Of a stretch of DNA of 64,000 bases, positions 44,468-53,426 are shown one piece after another. Source of the DNA: Pelomonas sp. V22. GTDB taxonomy: Bacteria; Pseudomonadota; Gammaproteobacteria; Burkholderiales; Burkholderiaceae_C. A program made the translations under genes and the position numbers. Under the pieces are notes generated by a model. It saw only the letters and a list, made by a program, of their open reading frames with translations. It searched no databases and was not told the DNA's origin. The stretch spans positions 372,001 through 436,000 of the forward strand of contig NZ_JAGIXS010000002.1 in NCBI RefSeq assembly GCF_030014915.1, read 5' to 3'. Position 1 is the first letter of the stretch, and every line of letters begins with the position of its first letter.

Positions 44468-47215
44468 CTAGTTCTGGATCCAGACGACGGCCGTCCGCGG
44501 GGGCACCAGGAAGCGGCCGCTCTTGGCCTCATAGCCCGCCTGGCGGCGCGGCCGCGGGTCGGCCGCCGCTGCACTGGCCTGCACCGGGTGCAGGCGGTAG
44601 GCCCGCCCCTGCTCAGTCTCGAACTGAAGCGACTGCGGTTCCGGCGAAACATTGATCAGGTAGAGCAGGCGCTGGAAGCCGGCGCCTGCAAGGCCCTGGC
44701 CGTCCAGCACGGCAGCCATCACCAACGGGTTCTGTAGCGGCCCGGTGTTGAGCATGCGCAGCCGCGACTGGATCTCGGCCGCGCTGTCCAGCCGGAACAA
44801 GCGACTGCTGGCCCGGATCTTCAAAAGGTCGAGGAACATCGCGCGGGCCTGGGCAATCTCGGCCGGCAGCGGCTTGATCCCGGCATCGGCCAGCAGCGGC
44901 TGCAAGAGCGGCCAGTCGCGGCCGTTGTCGCCCTGCGGTGGCAGGCCGGCGGCGAAGCCGTTGTCGGCGAGGCGCCAGTCCAGGCGGTTGAACCAGTCGC
45001 CCGAGTCGTAGCTGTTGCGGTCCAAGGACTTGCTGCGCAGCAGCTCCTGGCCGGCGTGAAAGTAGGCGATGCCCTGGCTGAACGCGGTCAGCGCCGCGCC
45101 CAGCATCTGCACCCGCACGCGGTCCTCGCGCGAGGTGCCTCGCGGCAGGCGCATCACATTGATGTCGAACAGGGTCTGGTTGTCGTGGTTCTCCACGTAA
45201 TTCACCACCTCGCCCGGCTGCGAGACATAGCCGGCCGGCTGGTCGCCATAGCGGATCTCGGCAAGCTTGCGGTGCTGGCCGTCGAAGGTCTCGAGTTTGT
45301 AGTCGCGCAAGGAGCCTGCAAGGCCCACGCGGATCATGTCGGCAGCGCGCAGCAGCTCGGCCGGGTCACGCGGCCGTGCTGCGTCATTGGGTGCATAGCC
45401 CAGGCCGTTCAGCCAGCCCTGGTGGCGCCGCAAGGCTTCGCCGCTGTCACCAGCGCTGCCACCGCGCGCTGCATCGCGACCCCGGTCGCTGAAGGTGGCG
45501 ATGCCGCTGCCATTCAAGGCGAGCTGTGAGGCCTGAACGAAGCGCGCGCCGTTGGCGATCTCCCCGAAGTTCCAGCCCTCGCCTATCAGCTCGATGTGGC
45601 GACCAGCCGCCTGGTCGACGGCCGCCTGCAAGGCCTCCATCGCCGCGCGCGGCTGGTGCGCCATCAGATCGAAGCGGAAGGAATCGATGCGGTAGTCGCG
45701 GGCCCAGCGCACGGCCGTGTCCACCATCAGCTTGGCCATCATGCGGTGCTCGGTGGCCGTGTTGTCGCAGCAGGTCGAGCGCTCCACCCGGCCTTGCGCA
45801 TCGAGCCGCTGGTAGTAGCCAGGCACGATGCGGTCCAGCACCGATTTCTCCGACTGGCCGGAGGCCGGCGTGTGGTTGTAGACCACGTCCATGCCCACAC
45901 GCAGCCCGGCCTCATGCAGGGCCTGCACCATCTGGCGGAATTCGAGGATGCGGCGCGCGCCATTGGCCGCGCTGCTGGCATAGCTGCCTTCGGGCGAGCC
46001 GTAGTGCAGCGGGTCATAGCCCCAGTTGTAGCAATCCTTGGCGGCCACGGCCATCACGGCGGCTTGCTGGGCCGGGCTGTCGGCGGCGGCCTGCGGAACC
46101 CTTGGCGTGACGCAGCCAGCTTCGGGAATGCTGGCGATGTCGAACACCGGCAGCAGGTGCACGTCCGTCATGCCGGCCTCGGCCAGCGCGCGCAGGTGAC
46201 GCATGCCGGCCGAGCGCGTCTCGGTGAAGGCCTGGTAGCGGCCACGCTTGGCGGCCGGCACGGTGGCGTCGCCGATGGAGAAGTCGCGCACATGGAGTTC
46301 GTAGATCGCCATGTCGGTGGCGGCCTTCAAGGGCGCTGGGCGACGGTGCTGCGCCCAGCCGCGCGGCTGCAGGTTTGGCGCCGAAAGATCGGCGATGTAG
46401 CTGCGGCGGGAGTCCACGCCGTGGCTGATCGAGTACGGATCGCTGACACGGTTGCGCACCCAGCCCTGGCCCGGCACGAAGACCTCGACCAGGTAGTGGT
46501 AGTAGCGACCCGACAGGTCCTTCATCAAGCGGCCTGACCAGGCGCCCGTGGCTGCATCGAACTGCAGGGCCTGCTCGCTGCCGGTCTTGCTGGCGTCGCT
46601 GTCGTAGAGGCAGACGCTGACTGCCCGTGCCGTGGGCGCCCAGAGCTTGAAAGCAGTCGTCCTGGCCGACCGGTTCACGCTGACACCCAGGTCGGCCATG
46701 GCGCCTGCTGATGCGTAGAGATCGTCCAAGGCGCCGGGGCTTTGAATGCGCGTGAACGCGAGCACACGGCCCGCCGCGTCCTCGAGGGTCAGCAGCAACT
46801 GGGCCTGATGCAGGCGGGCCGTGTCTTCGACCCGCAGGCGCAGGCGCGGCCCGGCGGCCACGAACTTGAAGCGCTCGGCCAAGTCGTGCGCCAGCGCTTG
46901 CTCGTCGACCTGCAAGAGATGGCTGGCGTCCGCGCCTTGCACCGTTTGACCGATCTGCGCCACCAGCGCACCGGCCGCCGAGACATGCAGGCGCCAGCGC
47001 TGGCCGGCAGTGACCACCTGCCCAGGCCATTGCAGCAACTGCCGGTCCAGCCAATAGGCCTGTGCCGGACCTTCGGCAGCTGCGGTCATCGCAGCCGGCT
47101 GCACCAGCGCCTGGAAGCCCTGGTCGTCACAGGCGCCGGCCTGTGCCTGCACCCCCACCGTCAGCAGGGCCAGGCCCAACAGCCAGACCTTGCCGGTCGG
47201 CGATTGCCACTTCAT
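44468..47215 (-). CDS. pulA: Pullulanase-type alpha-1,6-glucosidase (GH13)
   Basis: The 915-residue enzyme hydrolyses alpha-1,6 branch points of pullulan or limit dextrins. It has a signal peptide, N-terminal domains, a CBM48-like segment (TTAFKLWAPTARAVSVCLYD) and a GH13 barrel. Catalytic residues lie in SFRFDLMAHQ (nucleophile), ELIGEGWNFGE (acid/base) and VENHDNQTLFD. VYNHTPASGQ is another barrel signature. I choose the ATG at 47215 since GGAG precedes it and the signal peptide follows; the frame extends upstream without support. It is divergent from the SusA-like amylase, with a shared palindromic motif in the gap. Confidence 0.94.
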   Translation of the reverse strand: MKWQSPTGKVWLLGLALLTVGVQAQAGACDDQGFQALVQPAAMTAAAEGPAQAYWLDRQLLQWPGQVVTAGQRWRLHVSAAGALVAQIGQTVQGADASHLLQVDEQALAHDLAERFKFVAAGPRLRLRVEDTARLHQAQLLLTLEDAAGRVLAFTRIQSPGALDDLYASAGAMADLGVSVNRSARTTAFKLWAPTARAVSVCLYDSDASKTGSEQALQFDAATGAWSGRLMKDLSGRYYHYLVEVFVPGQGWVRNRVSDPYSISHGVDSRRSYIADLSAPNLQPRGWAQHRRPAPLKAATDMAIYELHVRDFSIGDATVPAAKRGRYQAFTETRSAGMRHLRALAEAGMTDVHLLPVFDIASIPEAGCVTPRVPQAAADSPAQQAAVMAVAAKDCYNWGYDPLHYGSPEGSYASSAANGARRILEFRQMVQALHEAGLRVGMDVVYNHTPASGQSEKSVLDRIVPGYYQRLDAQGRVERSTCCDNTATEHRMMAKLMVDTAVRWARDYRIDSFRFDLMAHQPRAAMEALQAAVDQAAGRHIELIGEGWNFGEIANGARFVQASQLALNGSGIATFSDRGRDAARGGSAGDSGEALRRHQGWLNGLGYAPNDAARPRDPAELLRAADMIRVGLAGSLRDYKLETFDGQHRKLAEIRYGDQPAGYVSQPGEVVNYVENHDNQTLFDINVMRLPRGTSREDRVRVQMLGAALTAFSQGIAYFHAGQELLRSKSLDRNSYDSGDWFNRLDWRLADNGFAAGLPPQGDNGRDWPLLQPLLADAGIKPLPAEIAQARAMFLDLLKIRASSRLFRLDSAAEIQSRLRMLNTGPLQNPLVMAAVLDGQGLAGAGFQRLLYLINVSPEPQSLQFETEQGRAYRLHPVQASAAAADPRPRRQAGYEAKSGRFLVPPRTAVVWIQN

Positions 47216-47247
47216 GCTTGCTGTCTCCATGCTTGTTTTGAAAGATA

Positions 47248-47260
47248 GTAGCAAAACTAC
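47248..47260. promoter_or_regulatory. GTAG-N5-CTAC operator, copy 1 (pulA)
   Basis: GTAGCAAAACTAC, 33 bp upstream of the pullulanase start codon. Read on the minus strand it is TGTAGTTTTGCTAC, matching copy 3 (TGTAGTTTCACTAC) at 12 of 14 bases. Confidence 0.65.
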
Positions 47261-47336
47261 ATTCACAAAACACGATCTACTTTGCCTGTCAGACAATGAG
47301 CCGCTATGCTTGCCACCGCCAACGACAGATTGAGCA

Positions 47337-47349
47337 GTAATTTAGCTAC
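47337..47349. promoter_or_regulatory. GTAG-N5-CTAC operator, copy 2 (amylase)
   Basis: GTAATTTAGCTAC, followed by AACA, matches the motif at 7 of 8 arm positions. It lies 48 bp upstream of the amylase start codon. On the minus strand it begins TGTAG, as do the other copies. Confidence 0.55.
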
Positions 47350-47396
47350 AACAAGGCGAGCCGGACCACGCCGTGACGCCGATGGGGACAGCCACG

Positions 47397-49256
47397 ATGA
47401 ACCTGATACGCAAACTCGGCGGCGCCCTCGCCCTGAGCACCTGCCTGATGAGCCAAGCCCAGACCCTCTCCCGCATCGAACCGGCCTTCTGGTGGGTCGG
47501 CATGAAGAGCCCCGAGCTGCAGCTGATGGTGCACGGCGAGCGCATCGGCGAACTGCAGGCGCAGCTCCAGGCACCCGGCGTCACGCTGAAAAGACAGACC
47601 CGTGCACCCAACCCGAACTACCTGTTCCTGGATCTGGAGATCACGCCCGAGGCCAAGCCCGGCGAGTTCGAGATCGCTTTCAGCAACGGCAAGACGACGC
47701 TCAAGCAGCGCTACCAGCTGCTGCAGCGCGAGAGCGGTTCGGCCGAGCGCCAGGGCTTCGGCCCCAAGGACGCGATCTACCTCGTCGTGCCTGACCGCTT
47801 CGCCCAGGGACAGCCCGACCGCGCAAAGCCCGCCGGCCTCGCCGAGGGCAATGACCGGCGCAATCCCGGCGGCCGCCATGGCGGCGACATCGCCGGCCTG
47901 CGCCAGCACCTGGACTACATCGCCGGCCTCGGCTTCACTCAGCTCTGGCCCACGCCGCTCTCCGAGAACAACGCCGAGAAGTACAGCTACCACGGCTATG
48001 CCGCCAGCGACTTCTACAAGGTCGATGCCCGCTTCGGCACGAACGAGGAATTCCGCGAGCTGAGCCGCGCCGCCAAGGCCCGCGGCATCGGCATGATCCA
48101 GGACATCGTGCTCAACCACATCGGTGGCAGCCACTGGTGGATGCGCGATATGCCGGCGCCCGATTGGCTCAACCAATGGGGCCAATACACCGAGACCCAG
48201 CATGCCCGCATGACGCTGCAGGACCGCTATGCCTCGGACAGCGATCGCAAGCGCTTCACCGACGGCTGGTTCACCCGCAACATGCCCGACCTCAACCAGC
48301 GCAATCCGCAGCTGGCCACCTACCTCACGCAGATGACGATCTGGTGGATCGAGTACGCCGGCCTCTCGGGCATACGCACCGACACCTATTCCTACTCCGA
48401 CCGCGACTTCCTCTCGCGCTGGTCGGCACGCGTGATGCAGGAGTACCCCAAGCTCAACATCGTCGGCGAGGAATGGAGCCCGCATCCGGCCGTGGTCTCG
48501 TACTGGCAGCGCGGCAAGCTGAACCACGACGGCTATGTGTCCAGCACACCGAGCATGATGGACTTCCCGCTGCACGGCGCCCTGCTGGCTGCCCTCAGCG
48601 AGGCCGATGGTCATGACAGCGGCCTGACCAAGCTCTACGAAGCCTTGGCCCACGACTTCGTCTATCCGGCACCCGAGCAGCTCGTGCTGTTCGAAGGCAA
48701 CCACGACACGCCGCGCCTCTACTCGCTCCTGAAGGAAGACTTCGCCAGCTGGAAGATGGCCCTGGCCTACCTGGCCACCACGCGGCGCATCCCGCAGGTC
48801 TTCTACGGCACCGAGCTCCTGATGCAAAGCCCGAGGGAACGCGACGACGGCATCGTGCGCTCCGACTTCCCCGGCGGCTGGGCCGGCGACGCGGTGAACG
48901 GCTTCACCGGTGCAGGCCTGAAGCCCCAGCAACGCGAGGCGCAGGACTATGTGCGCCGGCTTTTCAACTGGCGCAAGACAAGTCGCGTGGTCCACGAGGG
49001 CGCCCTGATGCACTACGCGCCGGAGGGTGGCGTCTACGCCCTCTTCCGCTACCTGAAGAGCGAGCCCGGCGCGCCGCGGGTGATGCTGCTCTTGAACAAG
49101 GGCAGCAAGGACACCAAGCTGGACCTGCGTCGCTTTGCCGAGATGCTGCCGGGCACGAAGTCGGCCCTGGACGTGATGAGCGGCCAGCCGGTCACCCTGG
49201 GCGACACGATCACCGTGCCGGCGCGCTCACCGCTGATCCTCGAACTCAGGCGCTGA
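47397..49256 (+). CDS. SusA-like neopullulanase / cyclomaltodextrinase-type alpha-amylase (GH13)
   Basis: The 619-residue enzyme has a signal peptide (MNLIRKLGGALALSTCLMSQ), an N-terminal cyclomaltodextrinase-type beta domain (IEPAFWWVGMKSPELQLMVH), a GH13 barrel and a C-terminal beta domain. Catalytic residues are in GIRTDTYSYSDRDF, LNIVGEEWSP and FEGNHDTPRL. It should cut alpha-1,4 bonds in starch or maltodextrins outside the cytoplasm, in the manner of Bacteroides SusA. GGGGA precedes the ATG at 47397. Its 3' end overlaps the convergent CMD gene by 11 bp. Confidence 0.93.
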   Translation: MNLIRKLGGALALSTCLMSQAQTLSRIEPAFWWVGMKSPELQLMVHGERIGELQAQLQAPGVTLKRQTRAPNPNYLFLDLEITPEAKPGEFEIAFSNGKTTLKQRYQLLQRESGSAERQGFGPKDAIYLVVPDRFAQGQPDRAKPAGLAEGNDRRNPGGRHGGDIAGLRQHLDYIAGLGFTQLWPTPLSENNAEKYSYHGYAASDFYKVDARFGTNEEFRELSRAAKARGIGMIQDIVLNHIGGSHWWMRDMPAPDWLNQWGQYTETQHARMTLQDRYASDSDRKRFTDGWFTRNMPDLNQRNPQLATYLTQMTIWWIEYAGLSGIRTDTYSYSDRDFLSRWSARVMQEYPKLNIVGEEWSPHPAVVSYWQRGKLNHDGYVSSTPSMMDFPLHGALLAALSEADGHDSGLTKLYEALAHDFVYPAPEQLVLFEGNHDTPRLYSLLKEDFASWKMALAYLATTRRIPQVFYGTELLMQSPRERDDGIVRSDFPGGWAGDAVNGFTGAGLKPQQREAQDYVRRLFNWRKTSRVVHEGALMHYAPEGGVYALFRYLKSEPGAPRVMLLLNKGSKDTKLDLRRFAEMLPGTKSALDVMSGQPVTLGDTITVPARSPLILELRR

Positions 49257-49731
49257 GCTGCGAGGCCGGCACCGGCGGCGTGAACGACAAGCCGCCGGCC
49301 ATGCGATTCCAGGCGTTGATGGCCGCTATGGCCGCCGTGAGGTTGGCGATCTCGGCCGGCGTGAATTGGAGCTGCAGCTCGGCATAGGCCGCGCCGGTGG
49401 ACAGGTGCTCGCCCATCAGGGTCAGGGCCTCGGTCCAGGCCAGGGCCGCGCATTCGCGCTCGGTGAAGAGCCCGGGCACCTCGGCCCAAGTGGCCACCAG
49501 GTCGATCTTGGCCGGCACGACCTGCAGTTTGCGCGCCAGGTTCAGGTGGAACTGCAGGCAGAAGGCGCAGCCATTGAGCTGCGAAGCACGGATCTTCAGC
49601 AGCTCGGTGAGCTGCTTGTCCAGCCCCGAACCGTCCACGGCCTGGGTGAGCGCGCGCATGGCCTGCACGACGCCGGGCGCCGCTTGTTCGAACTCGGCCC
49701 AGTCGATGCGGGCCTGGTGAGGAAATGCCAT
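49246..49731 (-). CDS. Carboxymuconolactone decarboxylase-family (AhpD-like) protein
   Basis: The 161-residue protein has the AhpD-type redox motif LNGCAFCLQFHLNLAR (CxxCxxxH) with the upstream glutamate in LTELLKIRASQ. Such proteins act as alkylhydroperoxidase adaptors or peroxidases. Its last bases overlap the end of the convergent amylase gene (49246-49256). It lies on the strand of the malQ-glgX operon, 57 bp after malQ, and could be its last gene, but no sugar-related role is evident. Confidence 0.88.
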   Translation of the reverse strand: MAFPHQARIDWAEFEQAAPGVVQAMRALTQAVDGSGLDKQLTELLKIRASQLNGCAFCLQFHLNLARKLQVVPAKIDLVATWAEVPGLFTERECAALAWTEALTLMGEHLSTGAAYAELQLQFTPAEIANLTAAIAAINAWNRMAGGLSFTPPVPASQLSA

Positions 49732-49788
49732 GGAAGAGCTGCCTTCAGGGAATGGAAGGCAGCCATTCTGGCAGCAAGGCGTGACGAC

Positions 49789-51303
49789 TCAGGGCAGGCG
49801 CAAGAGCGCGAACGGCGCACGGCCGCTGGCGGCGCTGATCAGGCCGAGGACGCGGGCGGGCTCAGCACCCAGCATGTCCCAGCCGAAGCGCCAGGCCCAG
49901 TTGCCGCCCAGAACGCCAGGCACATTCATGCGGTGCTCGCCACCGAGGCCCAGCACGTCCTGCAGCGGGAACACGGCGATGTTGGCCACCGAGTTGCAGC
50001 AGGCGCGGATCATGGCCCAGTGCACATCGTGCTCGCCGCAGGCCAGGTAAGAGCCGGCGAAGGCGCGCTCGCGCGGCGAGGCACTGTTCCACCAGCCGCG
50101 CACCGTGTCGTTGTCGTGCGTGCCGGTGTAGGCCACGCTCGCCTTGGGCCACATGTGCGGCAGGAACTCGTGATCGGCCTCGGCTCCGAAGGCGAACTGC
50201 AGGATCTTCATGCCGGGGAAGCCGCAGCCGTCGCGCAGCGCGTGCACGTCGTCTGTGATGAAACCCAGGTCCTCGGCCACGATGGGCAGCTTGCCAAGGC
50301 TGGCCTCGATGGCATCGAAGAGCGCCTGGCCCGGGCCGGTGAGCCATTGGCCTTGCTTTGCATCGGGGCTGGAAGCCGGGATCTCGTAATAGCCCGCAAA
50401 GCCTCGGAAATGGTCGATGCGGAACACATCGGCCTGGCTCAGCGCGCGCTTCACGCGGGCCGTCCACCAAGCGTAGTTCTCGGCCGCCATCTGATCCCAG
50501 CGGTAGAGCGGGTTGCCCCAGCGCTGGCCGGCCGTGGACATCGCATCCGGCGGCACGCCGGCCACCACCGTGGTCTGGAAGTTCTCGTCCAGGTGATAGA
50601 GGTCGGGGCGCGACCAGCAATCGGCGCTGTCATGCGCCACGAAGATCGGCAGGTCGCCCATCAGGTGCACGCCCTTGCTGTTGGCGTACTGCTTGAGCGC
50701 GGCGCTCTGCACGTCGAAGCACCATTGCACGAACTGCCAGAAGCTCACTTCATCGGCATGGCTCTGGCGCGCCGCCGCCAGGGCTGCCGGCTCGCGGCGG
50801 GCCAGCGGCGCCGCCCATTCCCACCAGGGCTGGCCGTTCAAGGGCGAGCGAATCGCCATGAAGAGCGCGTAGTCGTCCAGCCAATCGCTCTGGCTCTGGC
50901 ACCAGTCGGCAAAGGCCTGCTTGTCGGCTGCCGAAGCCTTGGCGAAGAAACCGGCCGCCGCCGCGCGCAGCTGCCGCTCGCGCCAGGGCAGGACGCGGCC
51001 GTAGTCCACCTTCAGCGCATCGAAGCCACCCTCGGGCAGTTGGGGCGCAGCGAGCCAGCCCTTGGCCACCAGCGGCTCGAAAGCCACCATCCACTGGCTG
51101 CCGGCGAAGGCCGACACTCCCTGGTACGGCGAGTCGCCCGGGCCGATCGGCGTGGTGGGCAGCAGTTGCCAGAGGCCCTGGCCGGCCGAGGCCAGCCAGT
51201 CGACGAACTGGTAGGCCGCCGGGCCGAAGTCGCCCATGCCATAGGGGCCGGGCAAGGAGGTGATGTGGGCCAGCACGCCGGCCGTGCGTTGATTCAGATC
51301 CAT
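49789..51303 (-). CDS. malQ: 4-alpha-glucanotransferase MalQ
   Basis: The 504-residue GH77 amylomaltase transfers glucan chains between maltodextrins and releases glucose. It opens with RTAGVLAHITSLPGPYGMGD; catalytic residues lie in FRIDHFRGFAGYYEIP, LPIVAEDLGFITDD and YTGTHDNDTVRGWW. No signal peptide, so cytosolic. It comes 26 bp after glgX in the glgP operon order glgP-glgB-esterase-glgX-malQ. Confidence 0.96.
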   Translation of the reverse strand: MDLNQRTAGVLAHITSLPGPYGMGDFGPAAYQFVDWLASAGQGLWQLLPTTPIGPGDSPYQGVSAFAGSQWMVAFEPLVAKGWLAAPQLPEGGFDALKVDYGRVLPWRERQLRAAAAGFFAKASAADKQAFADWCQSQSDWLDDYALFMAIRSPLNGQPWWEWAAPLARREPAALAAARQSHADEVSFWQFVQWCFDVQSAALKQYANSKGVHLMGDLPIFVAHDSADCWSRPDLYHLDENFQTTVVAGVPPDAMSTAGQRWGNPLYRWDQMAAENYAWWTARVKRALSQADVFRIDHFRGFAGYYEIPASSPDAKQGQWLTGPGQALFDAIEASLGKLPIVAEDLGFITDDVHALRDGCGFPGMKILQFAFGAEADHEFLPHMWPKASVAYTGTHDNDTVRGWWNSASPRERAFAGSYLACGEHDVHWAMIRACCNSVANIAVFPLQDVLGLGGEHRMNVPGVLGGNWAWRFGWDMLGAEPARVLGLISAASGRAPFALLRLP

Positions 51304-51329
51304 GATGACTTGTTGCTTCTCTCTTGATG

Positions 51330-53426
51330 TCAGCCGGCGCGCAGCAGCAAAAGGCTGCGCGCCGGCGCCTGGAACCCTTGGCCGGCGGCAATGCGTCGGC
51401 CACTCTCGATCTCGCCGCTGCTGTCGAGCAACACCGTGAACTGTTGTGAACTTAGGTGGAACACCCGAGGCACCGCGTCGGGGTTGAACACGAGGGCCAA
51501 CCGCGCCGCCACATCGCCCGCGCCGCGCAGCAGGCAGGCAAAGGCCTGCTGGTCGGCCTGGTGCCAGTCGTGCACCTGCATCTCATGGCCCGAGGGGCTG
51601 AACCAGGCGATGCAGGCATCGCCACTGCGTTCATGCCCCGTGCCCACGAACCAGCGGCCGTGCCGCAACAGCGGCTCGCTGCGGCGCAGCCGCGCGAGCT
51701 CGGCGACGTAGGCCGCAAGCCCGGTGTCGGCCCGATCCCAGTTCAGCCAGCCGATCTCGTTGTCCTGGCAGTAGGCATTGTTGTTGCCCTGCTGGCTGTT
51801 GGCGATCTCGTCGCCGGCATTGAGCATCGGCGTGCCCTGGGCCAGCATCAAGGTCGCCAGCATGGCGCGGCGCACGCGCTCGCGGACCTGGTTGATTGCC
51901 ACATCCTGGGTAGCCCCCTCGACACCGAAGCTGGCGCAGAGCTCGCCATCGCGGCCATCGCGGTTGTCCTCGCCGTTCGGCAGGTTGTGCTTGTGGCTGT
52001 AGCTGACCACGTCGTTCAGCATGAAGCCATCGTGCACCGCGATGAAATTCACCGAGGCCACCGGCTGGCGCTGGCCATGATGGAACACATCGCTGGACGC
52101 GGTGAAGCGTCGCGCGAACTCGCCACGGCCCACCTTGCCGCTCTGCAACCAGTAGCCGCGCACGGCATCACGGAACTTGTCGTTCCATTCGAGGAAACGA
52201 CCGGGGAAGCGGCCGAGTTGGTAGCCGTCGTAGGCCGCGTCCCAGGGCTCGGCGATCAGGTGCACGCCTGCCAGCACCGGGTCCTGCCGGAGCGCGGCGA
52301 AGAAGGCGGCCTGCGGGTCATAGCCTTGCTGCGTGCGTCCGAGCACCGGCGCCAGGTCGAAGCGGAAGCCGTCCACGCCCATCTCGCTCACCCAGTAGCG
52401 CAGCGAATCGAGCACGAACTGCGCCACGCGCGGATGCTGGGCATTCAGCGTGTTGCCGCAGCCGGTGAGGTTTTCATTGCGGCTCTTGTCGTCCGCCACG
52501 AGGCGGTACCAGAGCCGGTTGTCGAGCCCACGGAAGCTCAAGGAGGGCCCGAACTCATTGCCCTCCGGCGTGTGGTTGTAGACCACGTCCAGCACCACCT
52601 CCAGGCCTTCGCGGTGCAGGGCCTCGACCATGGCACGGAACTCGGCCACGACAGCGGTCGGGTCGTCGCGGTGAGCTGCCATCGCGAGGCGCGGATCGGG
52701 CGCGAAGAAACCGAGCGTGTTGTAGCCCCAGTAGTTCACCAGGCCCTTGCCATGCAGGTGCGGCTCGTCCACGCAGTACTGCACCGGCAGCAGCGACAGC
52801 GTGGTCACACCGAGGCGCTTGAAGTGAGCGATGGAGGCCGGATGCGCGAGGCCTGCATAGCTGCCCTGCAGCTCGGGCGGAATCTCTGGATGCAAGCGCG
52901 AAAAACCTTTGACGTGCACCTCATACAGCAGCAGCTCGCTGGCCGCATGGCGCGGCGCGCTGGCGCGCGTCGAAGGCCCGGCGAGCGGCGCCGCCACCCT
53001 GCCCTTGAGAGCCAACAAGGCGTTGTCTCGCGTGTCGAAGGAGCGCGGGCCATCGGGATGACCCAGCTCATAGCCGTGGTGCTCGGCCATCCAGCGGAAA
53101 TGCCCGACGATCTCGCGTGCATACGGGTCGAGCAGCAGCTTGTGCGGATTGAAGCGGTGGCCGTGCTCAGGCTCGTAGGGGCCATAGGCCCGCAGGCCGT
53201 ACACCAGCCCCGGCCCCACGCCCGGGAGGAAGCCGTGGAACACACCGTCATGCGGGCCGACAAGCTCGTAGCGGCGGAGCTCGCGCTGGCCGTCGGTGTC
53301 GAACAGGCAGAGCTCGATGCGCCAGGCATGTTCAGAGGCCACGGCGAAATTGACGCCGCCATCGCGCGCCTGCGCGCCGAAGGGCTCATGCCGGCCGGGC
53401 TCGATCTGTTGAGGCAGCAGGCTCAT
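51330..53426 (-). CDS. glgX: Glycogen debranching enzyme GlgX
   Basis: The 698-residue GH13 isoamylase-type enzyme removes short branches left by glycogen phosphorylase. It starts with a CBM48-like region (GAQARDGGVNFAVASEHAWR). Catalytic residues are in DGFRFDLAPVLGRT, HLIAEPWDAAYDGY and FIAVHDGFMLNDVVSY. The ATG at 53426 overlaps the esterase stop (ATGA), while the longer frame runs into that gene. No signal peptide: it acts in the cytoplasm. Confidence 0.95.
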   Translation of the reverse strand: MSLLPQQIEPGRHEPFGAQARDGGVNFAVASEHAWRIELCLFDTDGQRELRRYELVGPHDGVFHGFLPGVGPGLVYGLRAYGPYEPEHGHRFNPHKLLLDPYAREIVGHFRWMAEHHGYELGHPDGPRSFDTRDNALLALKGRVAAPLAGPSTRASAPRHAASELLLYEVHVKGFSRLHPEIPPELQGSYAGLAHPASIAHFKRLGVTTLSLLPVQYCVDEPHLHGKGLVNYWGYNTLGFFAPDPRLAMAAHRDDPTAVVAEFRAMVEALHREGLEVVLDVVYNHTPEGNEFGPSLSFRGLDNRLWYRLVADDKSRNENLTGCGNTLNAQHPRVAQFVLDSLRYWVSEMGVDGFRFDLAPVLGRTQQGYDPQAAFFAALRQDPVLAGVHLIAEPWDAAYDGYQLGRFPGRFLEWNDKFRDAVRGYWLQSGKVGRGEFARRFTASSDVFHHGQRQPVASVNFIAVHDGFMLNDVVSYSHKHNLPNGEDNRDGRDGELCASFGVEGATQDVAINQVRERVRRAMLATLMLAQGTPMLNAGDEIANSQQGNNNAYCQDNEIGWLNWDRADTGLAAYVAELARLRRSEPLLRHGRWFVGTGHERSGDACIAWFSPSGHEMQVHDWHQADQQAFACLLRGAGDVAARLALVFNPDAVPRVFHLSSQQFTVLLDSSGEIESGRRIAAGQGFQAPARSLLLLRAG

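Noticed and set aside
49366-51327. 653-residue open frame opposite malQ
   Set aside because: Antisense to clear GH77 catalytic motifs; composition typical of a mirrored GC-rich gene.
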